NCBI GenBank assembly: GCA_034419075.1
Contig: DAOULR010000023.1
Span: 1-40,885 of the forward strand
Origin: E44-bin88 sp034419075
GTDB taxonomy: Bacteria; Chloroflexota; Dehalococcoidia; Dehalococcoidales; BS750m-G39
Direction: 5' to 3'
DNA length: 40,885 bases
Below, in pieces: positions 30,324 through 38,492 of the stretch (positions are counted from its first letter, which is position 1; the number at the start of each line of letters is the position of its first letter). The notes beneath the pieces are model-generated. The model saw nothing but the letters and a program-made list of their open reading frames with translations. It searched no databases and had not been told where the DNA came from. A program made the position numbers and the translations under genes.

Positions 30324-30333
30324 TGCTTGAGCG
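30305..30333. repeat. Direct repeat ATGCTTGAGCG x2, candidate operator
   Basis: ATGCTTGAGCG occurs at 30305-30315 and 30323-30333, an 18-bp period. A third copy in the opposite orientation lies at 29311-29321, inside the transposase promoter. The shared site at both promoters suggests one regulator. Confidence 0.6.
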
Positions 30334-30375
30334 TTCACAGTTGAAAATGATACACTACCCCTTTTTATTTAGGTA

Positions 30376-30404
30376 TTGACAGACCCTGCCGTCTGTTGCA
30401 CTAT
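30376..30404 (+). promoter_or_regulatory. Promoter of mscL
   Basis: TTGACA (30376-30381), a 17-base spacer and a poorer -10 CACTAT (30399-30404), placed about 27 bases before GTG. Confidence 0.5.
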
Positions 30405-30430
30405 TCGGGAAAAGGGCAAGGAGGTGCAAC

Positions 30431-30898
30431 GTGTTAAAGAGTTTCCGTGCCTTTGTCATGCGCGGCAGCGTGATAGACCTGGCGGTGGGCATCGTTGTCG
30501 GCGTCGCCTTCGGCACCATGGTCAGCTCGCTGGTCAAGGATATCATCATGCCGCCGATAGGGTTGGCGCTAGGGAAGGTGGACTTCGGCAACCTTTTTGT
30601 CGTCCTTCGCGAGGGGGTGGTGGCGGGGCCCTATGCTTCCCTGGCGGCGGCGCAGGAGGCGGGGGCGGTTACCGTTAACTTCGGCGCTTTTGTCAATACG
30701 GTGGTCAATTTTATAATTATCGCCGCCGTTATCTTCTTCCTGGTCGTCCGCCCTATCGCCAAGATGAACGCCACCCTGAAGCCGCCGCCGGCGCCCAAGC
30801 CTAAGACCAAAGAGTGCCCTTACTGCCTCAGCTCCATTCCGGCTAAGGCCACGCGTTGCCCGAACTGCACTTCGCAGTTGCAGCTGAAAAAGGCTTAA
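30431..30898 (+). CDS. mscL: Large-conductance mechanosensitive channel with C-terminal zinc ribbon
   Basis: This 155-residue MscL is the tension-gated pore that releases osmolytes on hypo-osmotic shock. The N-terminal FRAFVMRGSVIDLAVGIVVG (residues 5-24) forms the pore helix, and the second TM is about 85-107. After the usual RPIAKMN, a Pro-rich linker leads to CPYCLSSIPAKATRCPNC (about 128-145), a two-pair zinc-ribbon motif in place of the usual cytoplasmic helix bundle. The start is GTG 30431, with AAGGAGGT upstream. Confidence 0.95.
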   Translation: MLKSFRAFVMRGSVIDLAVGIVVGVAFGTMVSSLVKDIIMPPIGLALGKVDFGNLFVVLREGVVAGPYASLAAAQEAGAVTVNFGAFVNTVVNFIIIAAVIFFLVVRPIAKMNATLKPPPAPKPKTKECPYCLSSIPAKATRCPNCTSQLQLKKA

Positions 30899-31356
30899 GT
30901 CTCCTCCCGCTGCTTTACGTGCCCGCCGGGGTCGGCCTCGGCCATGGTGCCCGCGTTGAGGACAATGGCCATCTGCAGGTGGGGACGTGAGAGCTTCTTC
31001 CAGGTCACTGGGCCGTGCTTGGTGCCGGCGGGGATGAACAGCGCCGAGGTGGTATCGAATACCAGCGGCTGGCCGTCAACGGCAAACTCTATCTCGGCGC
31101 CCAGCTCTTCAGGGTGTTCGAGGTCGCCGCCGATATGGAGCACAATCTCGTTGCAGCCTTCCTTATGCGTATGCTCAAAGATATGGGGGTTGGGGTCGGG
31201 CACATCCCATATCCAGCCGAATTCGATGTAGGTGTTGCTGCCGGGAACGAGGTCATTGCTCATTATGGTCATTGTCGGGTACTGTCGGCCCTTGATGTCG
31301 CCGGCGGTTACTTCGTAGCGGGGCTTTCTGACTAGGTTCTTCTCCCAGTTTACCAT
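30895..31356 (-). CDS. Cupin-like protein, paralogue 2
   Basis: This 153-residue protein shares with the gene at 26980-27534 the blocks HTHK, HIGGD, PEELGAEIEF and FIPAGTKHGP. The cupin metal ligands (two His, Glu, later His) are retained. Its stop overlaps the mscL stop on the opposite strand. AGGAGGC precedes ATG. The role is unknown. Confidence 0.82.
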   Translation of the reverse strand: MVNWEKNLVRKPRYEVTAGDIKGRQYPTMTIMSNDLVPGSNTYIEFGWIWDVPDPNPHIFEHTHKEGCNEIVLHIGGDLEHPEELGAEIEFAVDGQPLVFDTTSALFIPAGTKHGPVTWKKLSRPHLQMAIVLNAGTMAEADPGGHVKQREET

Positions 31357-31398
31357 TAGCTTCTTGCCTCCTGAACTTTGTTATCGCATTAAGAATTA

Positions 31399-31428
31399 AA
31401 GCTACAGGCAAAGCTCCACCGCTGTCAA
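31399..31428 (-). promoter_or_regulatory. Promoter of cupin paralogue 2
   Basis: TTGACA (31428-31423), an 18-base spacer with GGAGCTTTG, and TAGCTT (31404-31399). Compared with the paralogue promoter at 27612-27640, spacer and both boxes match at most positions, with one extra base before the -10. Confidence 0.65.
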
Positions 31429-31449
31429 GTGGGGGAGGGGAGTGCCATC

Positions 31450-31672
31450 CGGCTCACCCCACCCTAGGTAGTTTTTCCCACACCAGCCCGCCCGCAAAGG
31501 CCTTTCAAAGGGGGCTTCGCCCCCTTAAAAACCTCCAAGGGAGAATGGGGGTGGGGAGGCGTGTCCCAGAAGGAATTCTAGAGGGTGAATCCCTTCTAAG
31601 GGTGGGTTGGGTGGGTCTGAAAAACGTACGCCTACAGAGTAGGGGTGGGTATTGGGTGGGACAAAAAGTTGA
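31450..31672. repeat. Dispersed intergenic repeat, copy C (inverted)
   Basis: This lies in the divergent gap between the cupin and padR, reversed relative to B, D and E. It contains AAGGGGGCTTCGCCCCCTT (31509-31526), GGGTGGGTTGGGTGGG (31600-31615), CTGAAAAACGTACGC and GGGTGGGTATTGGGTGGG (31643-31660). It thus has two G-quadruplex motifs on the plus strand. Like A, it has two terminus-like segments. Confidence 0.82.
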
Positions 31673-31706
31673 CTAATGAGTTTTAAAAAATTGCTCTACA
31701 AACCCC

Positions 31707-31735
31707 TTGACAAGGGAATAAAGTAGTATTATAAT
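31707..31735 (+). promoter_or_regulatory. Perfect-consensus promoter of the padR operon
   Basis: TTGACA (31707-31712), a 17-base spacer and TATAAT (31730-31735), immediately followed by the GATATATC operator region. Confidence 0.82.
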
Positions 31736-31742
31736 ATATCAA

Positions 31743-31770
31743 GATATATCGTGATACTATCTGATATATC
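31743..31770. promoter_or_regulatory. Candidate PadR operator
   Basis: GATATATC occurs at 31743-31750 and 31763-31770 with an inner GATACTATC. The whole 28-bp block is close to a palindrome. Placed over the transcription start, it should allow PadR to repress its own operon. Confidence 0.65.
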
Positions 31771-31790
31771 AATGGGGAAAGGAGGCTGGA

Positions 31791-32309
31791 ATGTTTAGGT
31801 TTAAAGCGGGTCTGTTCCGGGGAGACCGGTTCTTCAAAGAACCCTGGCGGGAGAGCTCTTTCCAGAAGGGAGACCTGAAGTACGTCATCCTGGACTTGCT
31901 CAAAGATAAGCCGAGGCACGGCTATGAGGTTATCCGCGAGCTGGAGGAAATGTCGCACGGGCTTTATACCCCCAGCCCGGGGGCGGTCTATCCCACGCTG
32001 CAGATGCTGGAGGAGATGGGCTATGCCGAAGCCGCTGAGCGGGACGGCAAGAAGATATACACCATCACTGATGCGGGCTTGAAGTTCCTCGAAGAGCGCA
32101 AGGACTCCGCCGACGAGGTCAGGAGCCAGATGAGGCACAGGTGGAGCTTTAAGAACATCGGCAAGATGGCCATGATGATGAAGGAATACCACGCGCTGGA
32201 GCACCTTTTGACGGACGTCCTGCGCAGCCAGGATGCCGAAAAAATGCAGCGGGCGCGTCAGGTTCTCAGCGATACCTATAAGGAAATCGAGACCATAATG
32301 GCCGAATGA
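31791..32309 (+). CDS. PadR-family transcriptional repressor
   Basis: This 172-residue PadR protein has a winged helix from about residue 26 to 105, with the family signature YVILDLLKDKPRHGYEVIREL, then SPGAVYPTLQMLEEMGY and DGKKIYTITDAG. A helical C-terminal dimerisation region follows. PadR proteins often repress neighbouring efflux genes and respond to drugs or phenolics; the MFS and ABC genes downstream fit. AAAGGAGG precedes ATG. Confidence 0.93.
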   Translation: MFRFKAGLFRGDRFFKEPWRESSFQKGDLKYVILDLLKDKPRHGYEVIRELEEMSHGLYTPSPGAVYPTLQMLEEMGYAEAAERDGKKIYTITDAGLKFLEERKDSADEVRSQMRHRWSFKNIGKMAMMMKEYHALEHLLTDVLRSQDAEKMQRARQVLSDTYKEIETIMAE

Positions 32310-32319
32310 AGGGTGAATT

Positions 32320-32508
32320 TTGGTCAGGAACGACATCAACCTTGACTACGACCAGGAAAGCGGGGACTATTACATCGTCTGGGAGCCCGTGATTCTCAGC
32401 GCCGGCAAGACCGAACGCCAGGCTCTGGAGGAGTTGCGAGGGGCGGCGCACTCTGGCGTTGATACCTTAATTGACCTAAAATTAGCCAATATAAAAAAGG
32501 AGGACTAA
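32320..32508 (+). CDS. HicB-like small protein without a HicA partner
   Basis: This 62-residue protein resembles the partial RNase H-like fold of HicB antitoxins: a YDQESGDYYIVWEP strand pair, then SAGKTERQALEELRGAAHSGVDTLIDL. No HicA-like toxin gene is adjacent. The start is TTG 32320, with only a weak G-rich site. It sits between padR and a small membrane protein in the efflux operon. Confidence 0.6.
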   Translation: MVRNDINLDYDQESGDYYIVWEPVILSAGKTERQALEELRGAAHSGVDTLIDLKLANIKKED

Positions 32509-32509
32509 G

Positions 32510-32722
32510 ATGGGCTACTTTCGTATCTTTGCCGCTATACCGGGGTTTTTCTTGAGTTCGTTTTTCGTCATGCTGCTATGGGGGGTGATTGCTCCCAAGG
32601 TTGGCGTGGACACCATCAGCTATCCCTGGGCGATGCTGGTGACGCTGACCCTATGGCTGGCGGTAGCGCCGCTGACGGCGGTGGGGTCAAAGAGTCGCTT
32701 CTGGCACAAGCGGGTAGATTAA
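32510..32722 (+). CDS. Small two-TM membrane protein
   Basis: The 70-residue protein has two hydrophobic helices (about residues 6-28 and 38-60) and a basic C terminus (SKSRFWHKRVD). AAAGGAGG lies seven bases before ATG. The family is unknown; its location suggests an accessory part of the efflux operon. Confidence 0.75.
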   Translation: MGYFRIFAAIPGFFLSSFFVMLLWGVIAPKVGVDTISYPWAMLVTLTLWLAVAPLTAVGSKSRFWHKRVD

Positions 32723-32758
32723 ATTCGCTATTGACTAGAAAGGGGACTTAAAACCTCT

Positions 32759-34324
32759 ATGAACTCGATTGAGCAGACCAAGGGCTATCGCAACCGGTGG
32801 ATAGCCCTGGCTTTTATGGCGATTTCCCTATTGATTATTTCACTGGATGGCACGGTGTTAAACCTAGCCCTGCCATCGATTGCCAACGACCTAGGCTCCA
32901 GTGCCAGCCAGCTGCAATGGATTATAGATGCCTATGTACTGGCGATTGCTGGGCTGCTGCTGACGATGGGATACCTCGGTGACCGCTTGGGACGAAAGCC
33001 GACCCTCAACGTTGGGTTGGTTATTTTTGCTTTGTTCTCGTTGGGGGCAGCTCTTTCCCATTCCACAAACATGCTTATCGGAATGCGGGCGATGATGGGT
33101 ATCGGCGCCGCCATAATTCTGCCGGCCACCTTATCCATCCTGACGGCCACTTTCCGTGACCCGAAGGAGCGTGCCCAGGCCATCGCCCTCTGGGCGGCTA
33201 CCTTCTCCTTGGGCATGGGTATCGGGCCTATCATCGGCGGCTGGCTGCTGGAGGCTTTCAGCTGGCACGCGGTCTTCTATATTAATATCCCGGTTATCGT
33301 CGTGGGGCTGGTGGGGGGTGGCTATTTCATCGAGAACTCGAAGGCGGAGCACCCGAAACGAATCGACATTCCCGGGGCTATCCTTTCCATCGCCGGCCTG
33401 TTTTCCTTAGTCTACGCCATCATCCAGGCTGGGGCGGAGGGGTGGGGGGCGACCCACGTCCTCTATGCCTTCGGCGCCGCGGCGGTGCTGCTGGGCGTCT
33501 TCATTTTCTGGGAGCTGAGGTCGAAGAATGCCATGCTGCCCCTGAACTTCTTCAAGAACATGTCTTTCACCGGAGCCAACGTCGCCCTGACGCTGGTCGC
33601 CTTCGGGCTGATGGGCTCGATGTTCTTCCTGGGGCAGTTCCTGCAGTCGGTGCAGGGCTACAGCCCCTTTGAGGCTGGGATACGGCTTTTGCCCATGGCT
33701 GTGGTATCCTTCATCTCGGCGGCGATGTCGGCTAAAATCGCCGAGCGCATCGGCACCAAGGTCACGGTCGCCCTCGGTATTTTCATCGCCGCCATTGGCT
33801 TTTTCTACTTCGCCCAAATTGCGGCGGTGGATGTCAGCTACGCTAAGTTCGTTCTTGCCATGTGTATTATCTCGCTGGGGATAGGTATGACCATGAGTCC
33901 AGCCACGAACTCGGTGATGGGCTCAATACCGGTGAGCCAGTCCGGCATCGGCTCGGCGATGAACAGCACCACGCGGCAGGTGGGGGCGGCGCTGGGGGTG
34001 GCGGTGCTGGGGAGTATTTTAAATTCTACCTATATCGCCAGTATAAATGCCGTGAGCTGGCCAGTGCAGCTGCCTGCCCAAGCCATGGAGGCTATCCGCG
34101 GCAGTATCCAGGGCGCCCATATCGTCGCCCAGCAGGTGCCCTCACCCCAGCTGGCGCAGATGATTATTGACCAGTCCAACCAGGCCTTTACCGCGGGTGC
34201 AGTGGATGCTTTGCTGGTGGCTACCATAGTTCTGGCGGTTACCGCCGTCATTGCCTTCATCATCCTGCCGCAGCGGGTAAGGGGGCCGAAAGAGGAAAAT
34301 AACACCGGAGCCAAACCGGTTTGA
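32759..34324 (+). CDS. MFS multidrug exporter, DHA2 (EmrB/QacA) family, 14 TM
   Basis: This 521-residue permease has the DHA2 layout of about 14 TM helices. Motif D1-like DGTVLNLALPSIANDL is at about residues 29-44, motif A GYLGDRLGRKP at 71-81 and motif C-like SLGMGIGPIIGGWLLEAF at about 150-167. It probably exports drugs or toxic metabolites by proton antiport. AAGGGGAC precedes ATG. It is followed by an ABC exporter in the same operon. Confidence 0.94.
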   Translation: MNSIEQTKGYRNRWIALAFMAISLLIISLDGTVLNLALPSIANDLGSSASQLQWIIDAYVLAIAGLLLTMGYLGDRLGRKPTLNVGLVIFALFSLGAALSHSTNMLIGMRAMMGIGAAIILPATLSILTATFRDPKERAQAIALWAATFSLGMGIGPIIGGWLLEAFSWHAVFYINIPVIVVGLVGGGYFIENSKAEHPKRIDIPGAILSIAGLFSLVYAIIQAGAEGWGATHVLYAFGAAAVLLGVFIFWELRSKNAMLPLNFFKNMSFTGANVALTLVAFGLMGSMFFLGQFLQSVQGYSPFEAGIRLLPMAVVSFISAAMSAKIAERIGTKVTVALGIFIAAIGFFYFAQIAAVDVSYAKFVLAMCIISLGIGMTMSPATNSVMGSIPVSQSGIGSAMNSTTRQVGAALGVAVLGSILNSTYIASINAVSWPVQLPAQAMEAIRGSIQGAHIVAQQVPSPQLAQMIIDQSNQAFTAGAVDALLVATIVLAVTAVIAFIILPQRVRGPKEENNTGAKPV

Positions 34325-34355
34325 CATTAATGAGAAAGGGGGAGGTCAAACACTT

Positions 34356-35351
34356 ATGGACCTGATTATGACCGACAAGCTGACCAAGGTTTACAACAAG
34401 CACATCGTCGCCGTTGACCATATTGACTTAAGCATCAAAGAGGGCGAGATATTCGGGCTTTTGGGTCCGAATGGGGCGGGCAAGACGACCACCATCCGCA
34501 TGCTCTCCACGCTGACGCGGCCCACCTCGGGGACGGCCCGCGTCGCCGGCCACGACATCCTTAAAGATTCGCTGAAGGTCAGGCAGATAATCGGCTATTC
34601 GGCGCAGGCGGCGGGGCTGATGGAGAACGCCACCGGGCGTGAGAACCTGGACCTCTTCGGGCGCTATCACCACATGGAGGGCGGCTTACTCAAGAAGAGG
34701 GCTGAGGAGCTGCTGGCGCTGGTGGACCTGACCGAGGACGCCAACCGACTGGTGAAGACCTACTCGGGGGGAATGCGCAAACGGCTGGAGATTGCCACGG
34801 CGCTGGTGCACCAGCCGAGGCTGCTCTTCCTTGACGAGCCGACGCTGGGGCTGGACATTCAGATAAGGGTTAATATCTGGGACTACGTGCGCAAGCTTTC
34901 TGGGGAGGGGATTACCATACTGCTGACCACGCACTACCTTGAAGAAGCCGACAGGTTGAGCCACCGCGTGGCTATCATCGACAAGGGCAAGATTATGGCC
35001 ACCGGCGCTCCTGAGGAACTTAAAAGCGCCATTGAGGGCGACGCCGTTTCGCTGCGCATGCCTTCGGCCAGCGCCGAGGAGCAGCAGGCGACCTTCAAAA
35101 AGACGGAAAAGATATTATCGGGCCAGCCCTTCGTCAAGAAGATAATGGCCACCCACGACGGCGTCAACGTCTACGTGGACCGTGCCGACGAAGCCATGCC
35201 CAAGATACTGCGCCTGCTGGAAAAAGAGGGCGTGGAGACGGCCAGTACCACGGTATCGCGGCCGTCGCTGGACGACGTCTTCATCCGATACACGGGGCGG
35301 ACGATAGCTGAGGAAGCCGCCCGCAATAACGTGGGGAAGGGGGGCAAATAG
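34356..35351 (+). CDS. ABC-2 type drug exporter, ATP-binding protein (DrrA-like)
   Basis: This 331-residue nucleotide-binding protein has Walker A GPNGAGKTT (about residues 38-46), the Q-loop Gln in YSAQAAGL, signature YSGGMRKRLEIA (about 135-146), Walker B LLFLDEPTLGLD and H-loop TTHYLEEAD. The C-terminal extension of about 100 residues ends with the DrrA-like VSRPSLDDVFIRYTGR. GGGGGAGG precedes ATG. The permease gene begins directly after the stop. Confidence 0.95.
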   Translation: MDLIMTDKLTKVYNKHIVAVDHIDLSIKEGEIFGLLGPNGAGKTTTIRMLSTLTRPTSGTARVAGHDILKDSLKVRQIIGYSAQAAGLMENATGRENLDLFGRYHHMEGGLLKKRAEELLALVDLTEDANRLVKTYSGGMRKRLEIATALVHQPRLLFLDEPTLGLDIQIRVNIWDYVRKLSGEGITILLTTHYLEEADRLSHRVAIIDKGKIMATGAPEELKSAIEGDAVSLRMPSASAEEQQATFKKTEKILSGQPFVKKIMATHDGVNVYVDRADEAMPKILRLLEKEGVETASTTVSRPSLDDVFIRYTGRTIAEEAARNNVGKGGK

Positions 35352-36119
35352 ATGGATTTCTTGAGCGATGTCTGGTTCACCTTAGCTAGACGCTTCCGCA
35401 TCGGGCTGCGCGAGCCGGTATGGATATTCTTCAGCCTGGCGCAGCCGCTGATATGGCTGCTGCTCTTTACCCAGCTCTTCAAGAACCTGGCCCTGATGCC
35501 TGGTTTCCCCACCTCGGAATACCTGCTTTTCTTCGCCCCGGGCCTAATCGTGATGATGGCCGTCTTTTCCTCGGCCTATACCGGATTTGATATTCTGCAG
35601 GATATTCAGTTCGGCGTGGTCGATAAGATGCTGATTACCCCCGCCAACCGCTACGCCTTGATAATCGGCAACATCCTTAACGCCCTGACTAGCTTGACCA
35701 TACAGATATTGATAATCTTCATCATGGTCTACATCATGGGGGTGAGTGTAGCCACAGGGGCAGCGGGCATTATTCTAACGCTGGTTATCGTCTGGCTCAT
35801 CGGGCTTGCTTTTTGCAGTCTGTCCTACGCCCTGGTAATCGCCACCCGCAGCCAGACGGCGCTGGTGGTCATCGCCAACCTGCTTTCGCTGCCGCTGATG
35901 TTCCTTTCCAGCGTCATGATGCCCGCCGAGCTAGTGCCTGACTGGGTGCAAACGGCTATGATGTTCAACCCGGTCAACTACTCCGTGGAGGCGGTCAGGC
36001 CGCTTTTCGTCAGCGGTTACGATTGGAGCAGTTACGGGATGGGGCTTTTGGTGCTGGGTATTTTCGCGGCGGTGGGGGTGGTTACAGCGGTGCTGGCTTT
36101 CCGGAATTTCGGTAAGTAG
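35352..36119 (+). CDS. ABC-2 type drug exporter, permease (DrrB-like)
   Basis: This 255-residue permease has about six TM helices and the ABC-2 signature near residues 185-215 (LLSLPLMFLSSVMMPAELVP, then NPVNYSVEAVRPL). ATG follows the TAG of the ATPase gene with no gap, so the two are co-translated and form one exporter. It closes the PadR-controlled unit, and a strong terminator follows. Confidence 0.94.
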   Translation: MDFLSDVWFTLARRFRIGLREPVWIFFSLAQPLIWLLLFTQLFKNLALMPGFPTSEYLLFFAPGLIVMMAVFSSAYTGFDILQDIQFGVVDKMLITPANRYALIIGNILNALTSLTIQILIIFIMVYIMGVSVATGAAGIILTLVIVWLIGLAFCSLSYALVIATRSQTALVVIANLLSLPLMFLSSVMMPAELVPDWVQTAMMFNPVNYSVEAVRPLFVSGYDWSSYGMGLLVLGIFAAVGVVTAVLAFRNFGK

Positions 36120-36140
36120 GGTAGGGTCCCACAATAGTTA

Positions 36141-36169
36141 AGGGGGGCGTTAGCCCCCCTTTGTTTTTT
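36141..36169 (+). terminator. Terminator of the efflux operon
   Basis: AGGGGGGC (36141-36148), loop GTTA and GCCCCCCT (36153-36160) are followed by TTGTTTTTT. Confidence 0.88.
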
Positions 36170-36180
36170 AGGGGGATGCT

Positions 36181-36378
36181 CACCACCCCACCTTGTTTAG
36201 CGGACGTAATTTCTTCCCACCCAATACCCACCCTACAAAGGTTAAACCTTTATAGATTTCTTATTTGGGTTACGCCATTCACTCCACCCTTTTGGGGTGT
36301 TTTTAAGAGAGGGTGAAACCCCCTCTTTTCCTTAAAAGGGCGGCGGGTGGGAAAAGATAAAATATGGGGTGGGGGCTA
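36181..36378. repeat. Dispersed intergenic repeat, copy D
   Basis: This lies between the convergent permease and ybaN genes. The left end is CCCCACCTTGTTTAGCGGAC, then TTCTTCCCACCC. CCCACCCAATACCCACCC lies at 36216-36233, then CCACCCTTTTGGGGTG, GAGGGTGAAACCCCCTC, and the right half CTTAAAAGGGCGGCGGGTGG, then GAAAAGATAAAATATGGGG. It is one of the most complete copies in this window. Confidence 0.82.
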
Positions 36379-36383
36379 AAGCA

Positions 36384-36767
36384 TCAGGCTGGCCTGTCCT
36401 TATTCGCCCGGATAAAGGCAATATGAAGGGTAACTCCGACGGCGACAAACAAGAGGATTATGGTTACAATCAGATTGTCCACCGCCCAGATGGATATACC
36501 AATTGTCACCCATAATAGGCCGATAGTGAAGATTTTGACCTTGAGCGGTATGCCCCTGCCCTCGGTGTAGTTTCTGATATAGCTGCCGAAAACCCGGTTG
36601 TTCATCAGCCAGTGGTGAAATCGCTGTGAACTTCTCAGGTAGCAGGCGGCGGCCAGCAATAGGAAGGGGGTGGTGGGCAATATGGGGGTGAAGATGCCCA
36701 CTATCCCTATAGCCAGGAATAGCGTCCCCAGGGCGATAAGTGAATACCTCTTTAGTGCCGCCGACAT
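36384..36767 (-). CDS. DUF454 (YbaN-like) membrane protein
   Basis: This 127-residue protein has about three to four TM helices and the DUF454 signature GIVGIFTPILPTTPFLLLAA (about residues 21-40), then SQRFHHWLMNNRVFG. The function is unknown. It starts 12 bases after feoB on the same strand, so it is probably part of the iron-uptake operon. Confidence 0.87.
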   Translation of the reverse strand: MSAALKRYSLIALGTLFLAIGIVGIFTPILPTTPFLLLAAACYLRSSQRFHHWLMNNRVFGSYIRNYTEGRGIPLKVKIFTIGLLWVTIGISIWAVDNLIVTIILLFVAVGVTLHIAFIRANKDRPA

Positions 36768-36778
36768 GAAATCTCAGT

Positions 36779-38488
36779 CTATAATATCAGATTCAGCAGC
36801 CCGCCGACTATCAGTGCGGAAGCCACCATAATCCCCATCGCCTTGAGCATATTGATTATGCCCAGCTCTCTTATCAGGACAACGAAGGTGGCGATGCAGG
36901 GGAAGAACATGGCCAGCACCACGCTGCCCACCACGAGCTGGCCCGAAGTGAGCGCCAGCGGCGCCAGCAGCCCCAGCGCCACGTCCTTGCGCAGGAAGCC
37001 GATGGCGATGGCGGTGACGGCTTCCTTGGGCAACCCCAAAAGCCCGGTGACCACGGGGGCGGTGAAGTTGGCGATGGCGTCGAAGACGCCGAAGAAGTAT
37101 AAGATATTAATGGCCGCCACCGCACCCAGTATTATGGGCAGGGCTTCGGCTAAAAATCCGTAGGTGCGCATCCAGAGCTTCTGGAATAGCGTGCGCCAGG
37201 GGGGGAGGCGGTAGGGGGGTATCTCAATTAACAGTTCGGGGCTGAAACCTCTCACCGTGCGGTTGAGGATAAAGCCGAGCAGAATCCAGACGATAAAGAG
37301 CGTGCCGTAGACCATGACCACGTACTGGATGCCCTGTTCACCGACGAGACCGATTATCATCGCCTGCAGAGCGGCGCAGGGCACAGCGATGGATATCAAA
37401 GTAGCGGCGATAAACCGCTCCCTTTTGCTCTCCAAAACACGTGTGCCCAGCACGGCGGGCACATTGCAGCCTAAGCCCAGCAGAGTGGGTATGATGGCAT
37501 AGCCGTGCAGGCCGAGGCGGTGCATGACGTTGTCCAGAAGCACAGCCAGCCGGGGCAGGTAGCCGGTGTCCTCCATCAGGCCCAGCACGAAATAGAAGGA
37601 GATAACATAGGGCAGCACCATGGCGAAGGGGACGTAGAGCCCGCTGGTGAGTAGCCCGAAGGACTCGACGAAATTAATCTGGCCGCCGGCCACCTGGCCG
37701 ATGACGATGTTGTGCCAGAAGCCATCGCCACCCATGAGCGGGCTTAGTTTGAGCAGGACGGGCGCCCAGAGGTTGTTGAAGAGGGGGTCGAGGGCATAGT
37801 TTATCAGCCCTTCGCTGATGAAGCGCACCAGGATAAAGGCCGCCGCCAGTACCACCACGGCGAAGATGGTGCCGGTCAGGGGCCGGACGCTGGCGTCGGC
37901 CAGGCGTTCGCGCCAGGTGTGGTGGCGGTGGCGGATACGCTGCACCTCCTCCACTATTTTGCCCACCCTGGCCCAGCGCCGGCTGGAATTGGTGTGGGGG
38001 GAGCGGGGGGAGGCGGCTCGGGGTATAGCCTCCACCAGCTCTTTGATGCCCTGGCCGGTGACGGCTACGGTAGGGATGACGGGCACGTCAAGCCTCTGCT
38101 GCAATTTTTCGACATCAATGTCGATGCCCAGGTGCTTGGTGTCGTCCCATATATTCAGGGCGACGACGACGGGTACGCCCTTTTCCAGCAGTTGCAGGGT
38201 GAGGTAGAGGTTTCTTTCCAGGTTGGTGGCGTTGACCACGTTGACCACGACGTCGCCCTCTTCGAGCATCTTGAGGGCGATTTCTTCCGCCTGGGAGGTG
38301 GGCTCCAAGGTATAGGTGCCGGGGACGTCGATGACCTCGGCCGTCTTGGCGCCCAGCTTCATCTCGCCGCGGGTGTAGCTCACCGTGGTACCGGGGTAAT
38401 TGGAGACGAGCGCCTTGACCCCGGTGAGGCGGGAAAAGACGGCGCTCTTGCCCACGTTGGGGTTACCCATGAGAAGAATCTTGGTCAT
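36779..38488 (-). CDS. feoB: Ferrous iron transport protein B
   Basis: This 569-residue FeoB has a G domain with G1 GNPNVGKS (8-15), G3 DVPG (54-57) and G4 NIWD (112-115), a helical linker and a multi-helix transport domain with two Gate motifs (PRLAVLLDNVMHRLGLHG and later RTLFQKLW). It imports Fe(II) at the membrane. It is somewhat short for the family and lacks a cytoplasmic cysteine-rich tail. ATG lies four bases after the feoA stop. Confidence 0.95.
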   Translation of the reverse strand: MTKILLMGNPNVGKSAVFSRLTGVKALVSNYPGTTVSYTRGEMKLGAKTAEVIDVPGTYTLEPTSQAEEIALKMLEEGDVVVNVVNATNLERNLYLTLQLLEKGVPVVVALNIWDDTKHLGIDIDVEKLQQRLDVPVIPTVAVTGQGIKELVEAIPRAASPRSPHTNSSRRWARVGKIVEEVQRIRHRHHTWRERLADASVRPLTGTIFAVVVLAAAFILVRFISEGLINYALDPLFNNLWAPVLLKLSPLMGGDGFWHNIVIGQVAGGQINFVESFGLLTSGLYVPFAMVLPYVISFYFVLGLMEDTGYLPRLAVLLDNVMHRLGLHGYAIIPTLLGLGCNVPAVLGTRVLESKRERFIAATLISIAVPCAALQAMIIGLVGEQGIQYVVMVYGTLFIVWILLGFILNRTVRGFSPELLIEIPPYRLPPWRTLFQKLWMRTYGFLAEALPIILGAVAAINILYFFGVFDAIANFTAPVVTGLLGLPKEAVTAIAIGFLRKDVALGLLAPLALTSGQLVVGSVVLAMFFPCIATFVVLIRELGIINMLKAMGIMVASALIVGGLLNLIL

Positions 38489-38492
38489 AAGA

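Noticed and set aside
30305..30333. CRISPR-like direct repeats
   Set aside because: Only two 11-bp units with a 7-bp gap; no array and no cas genes.
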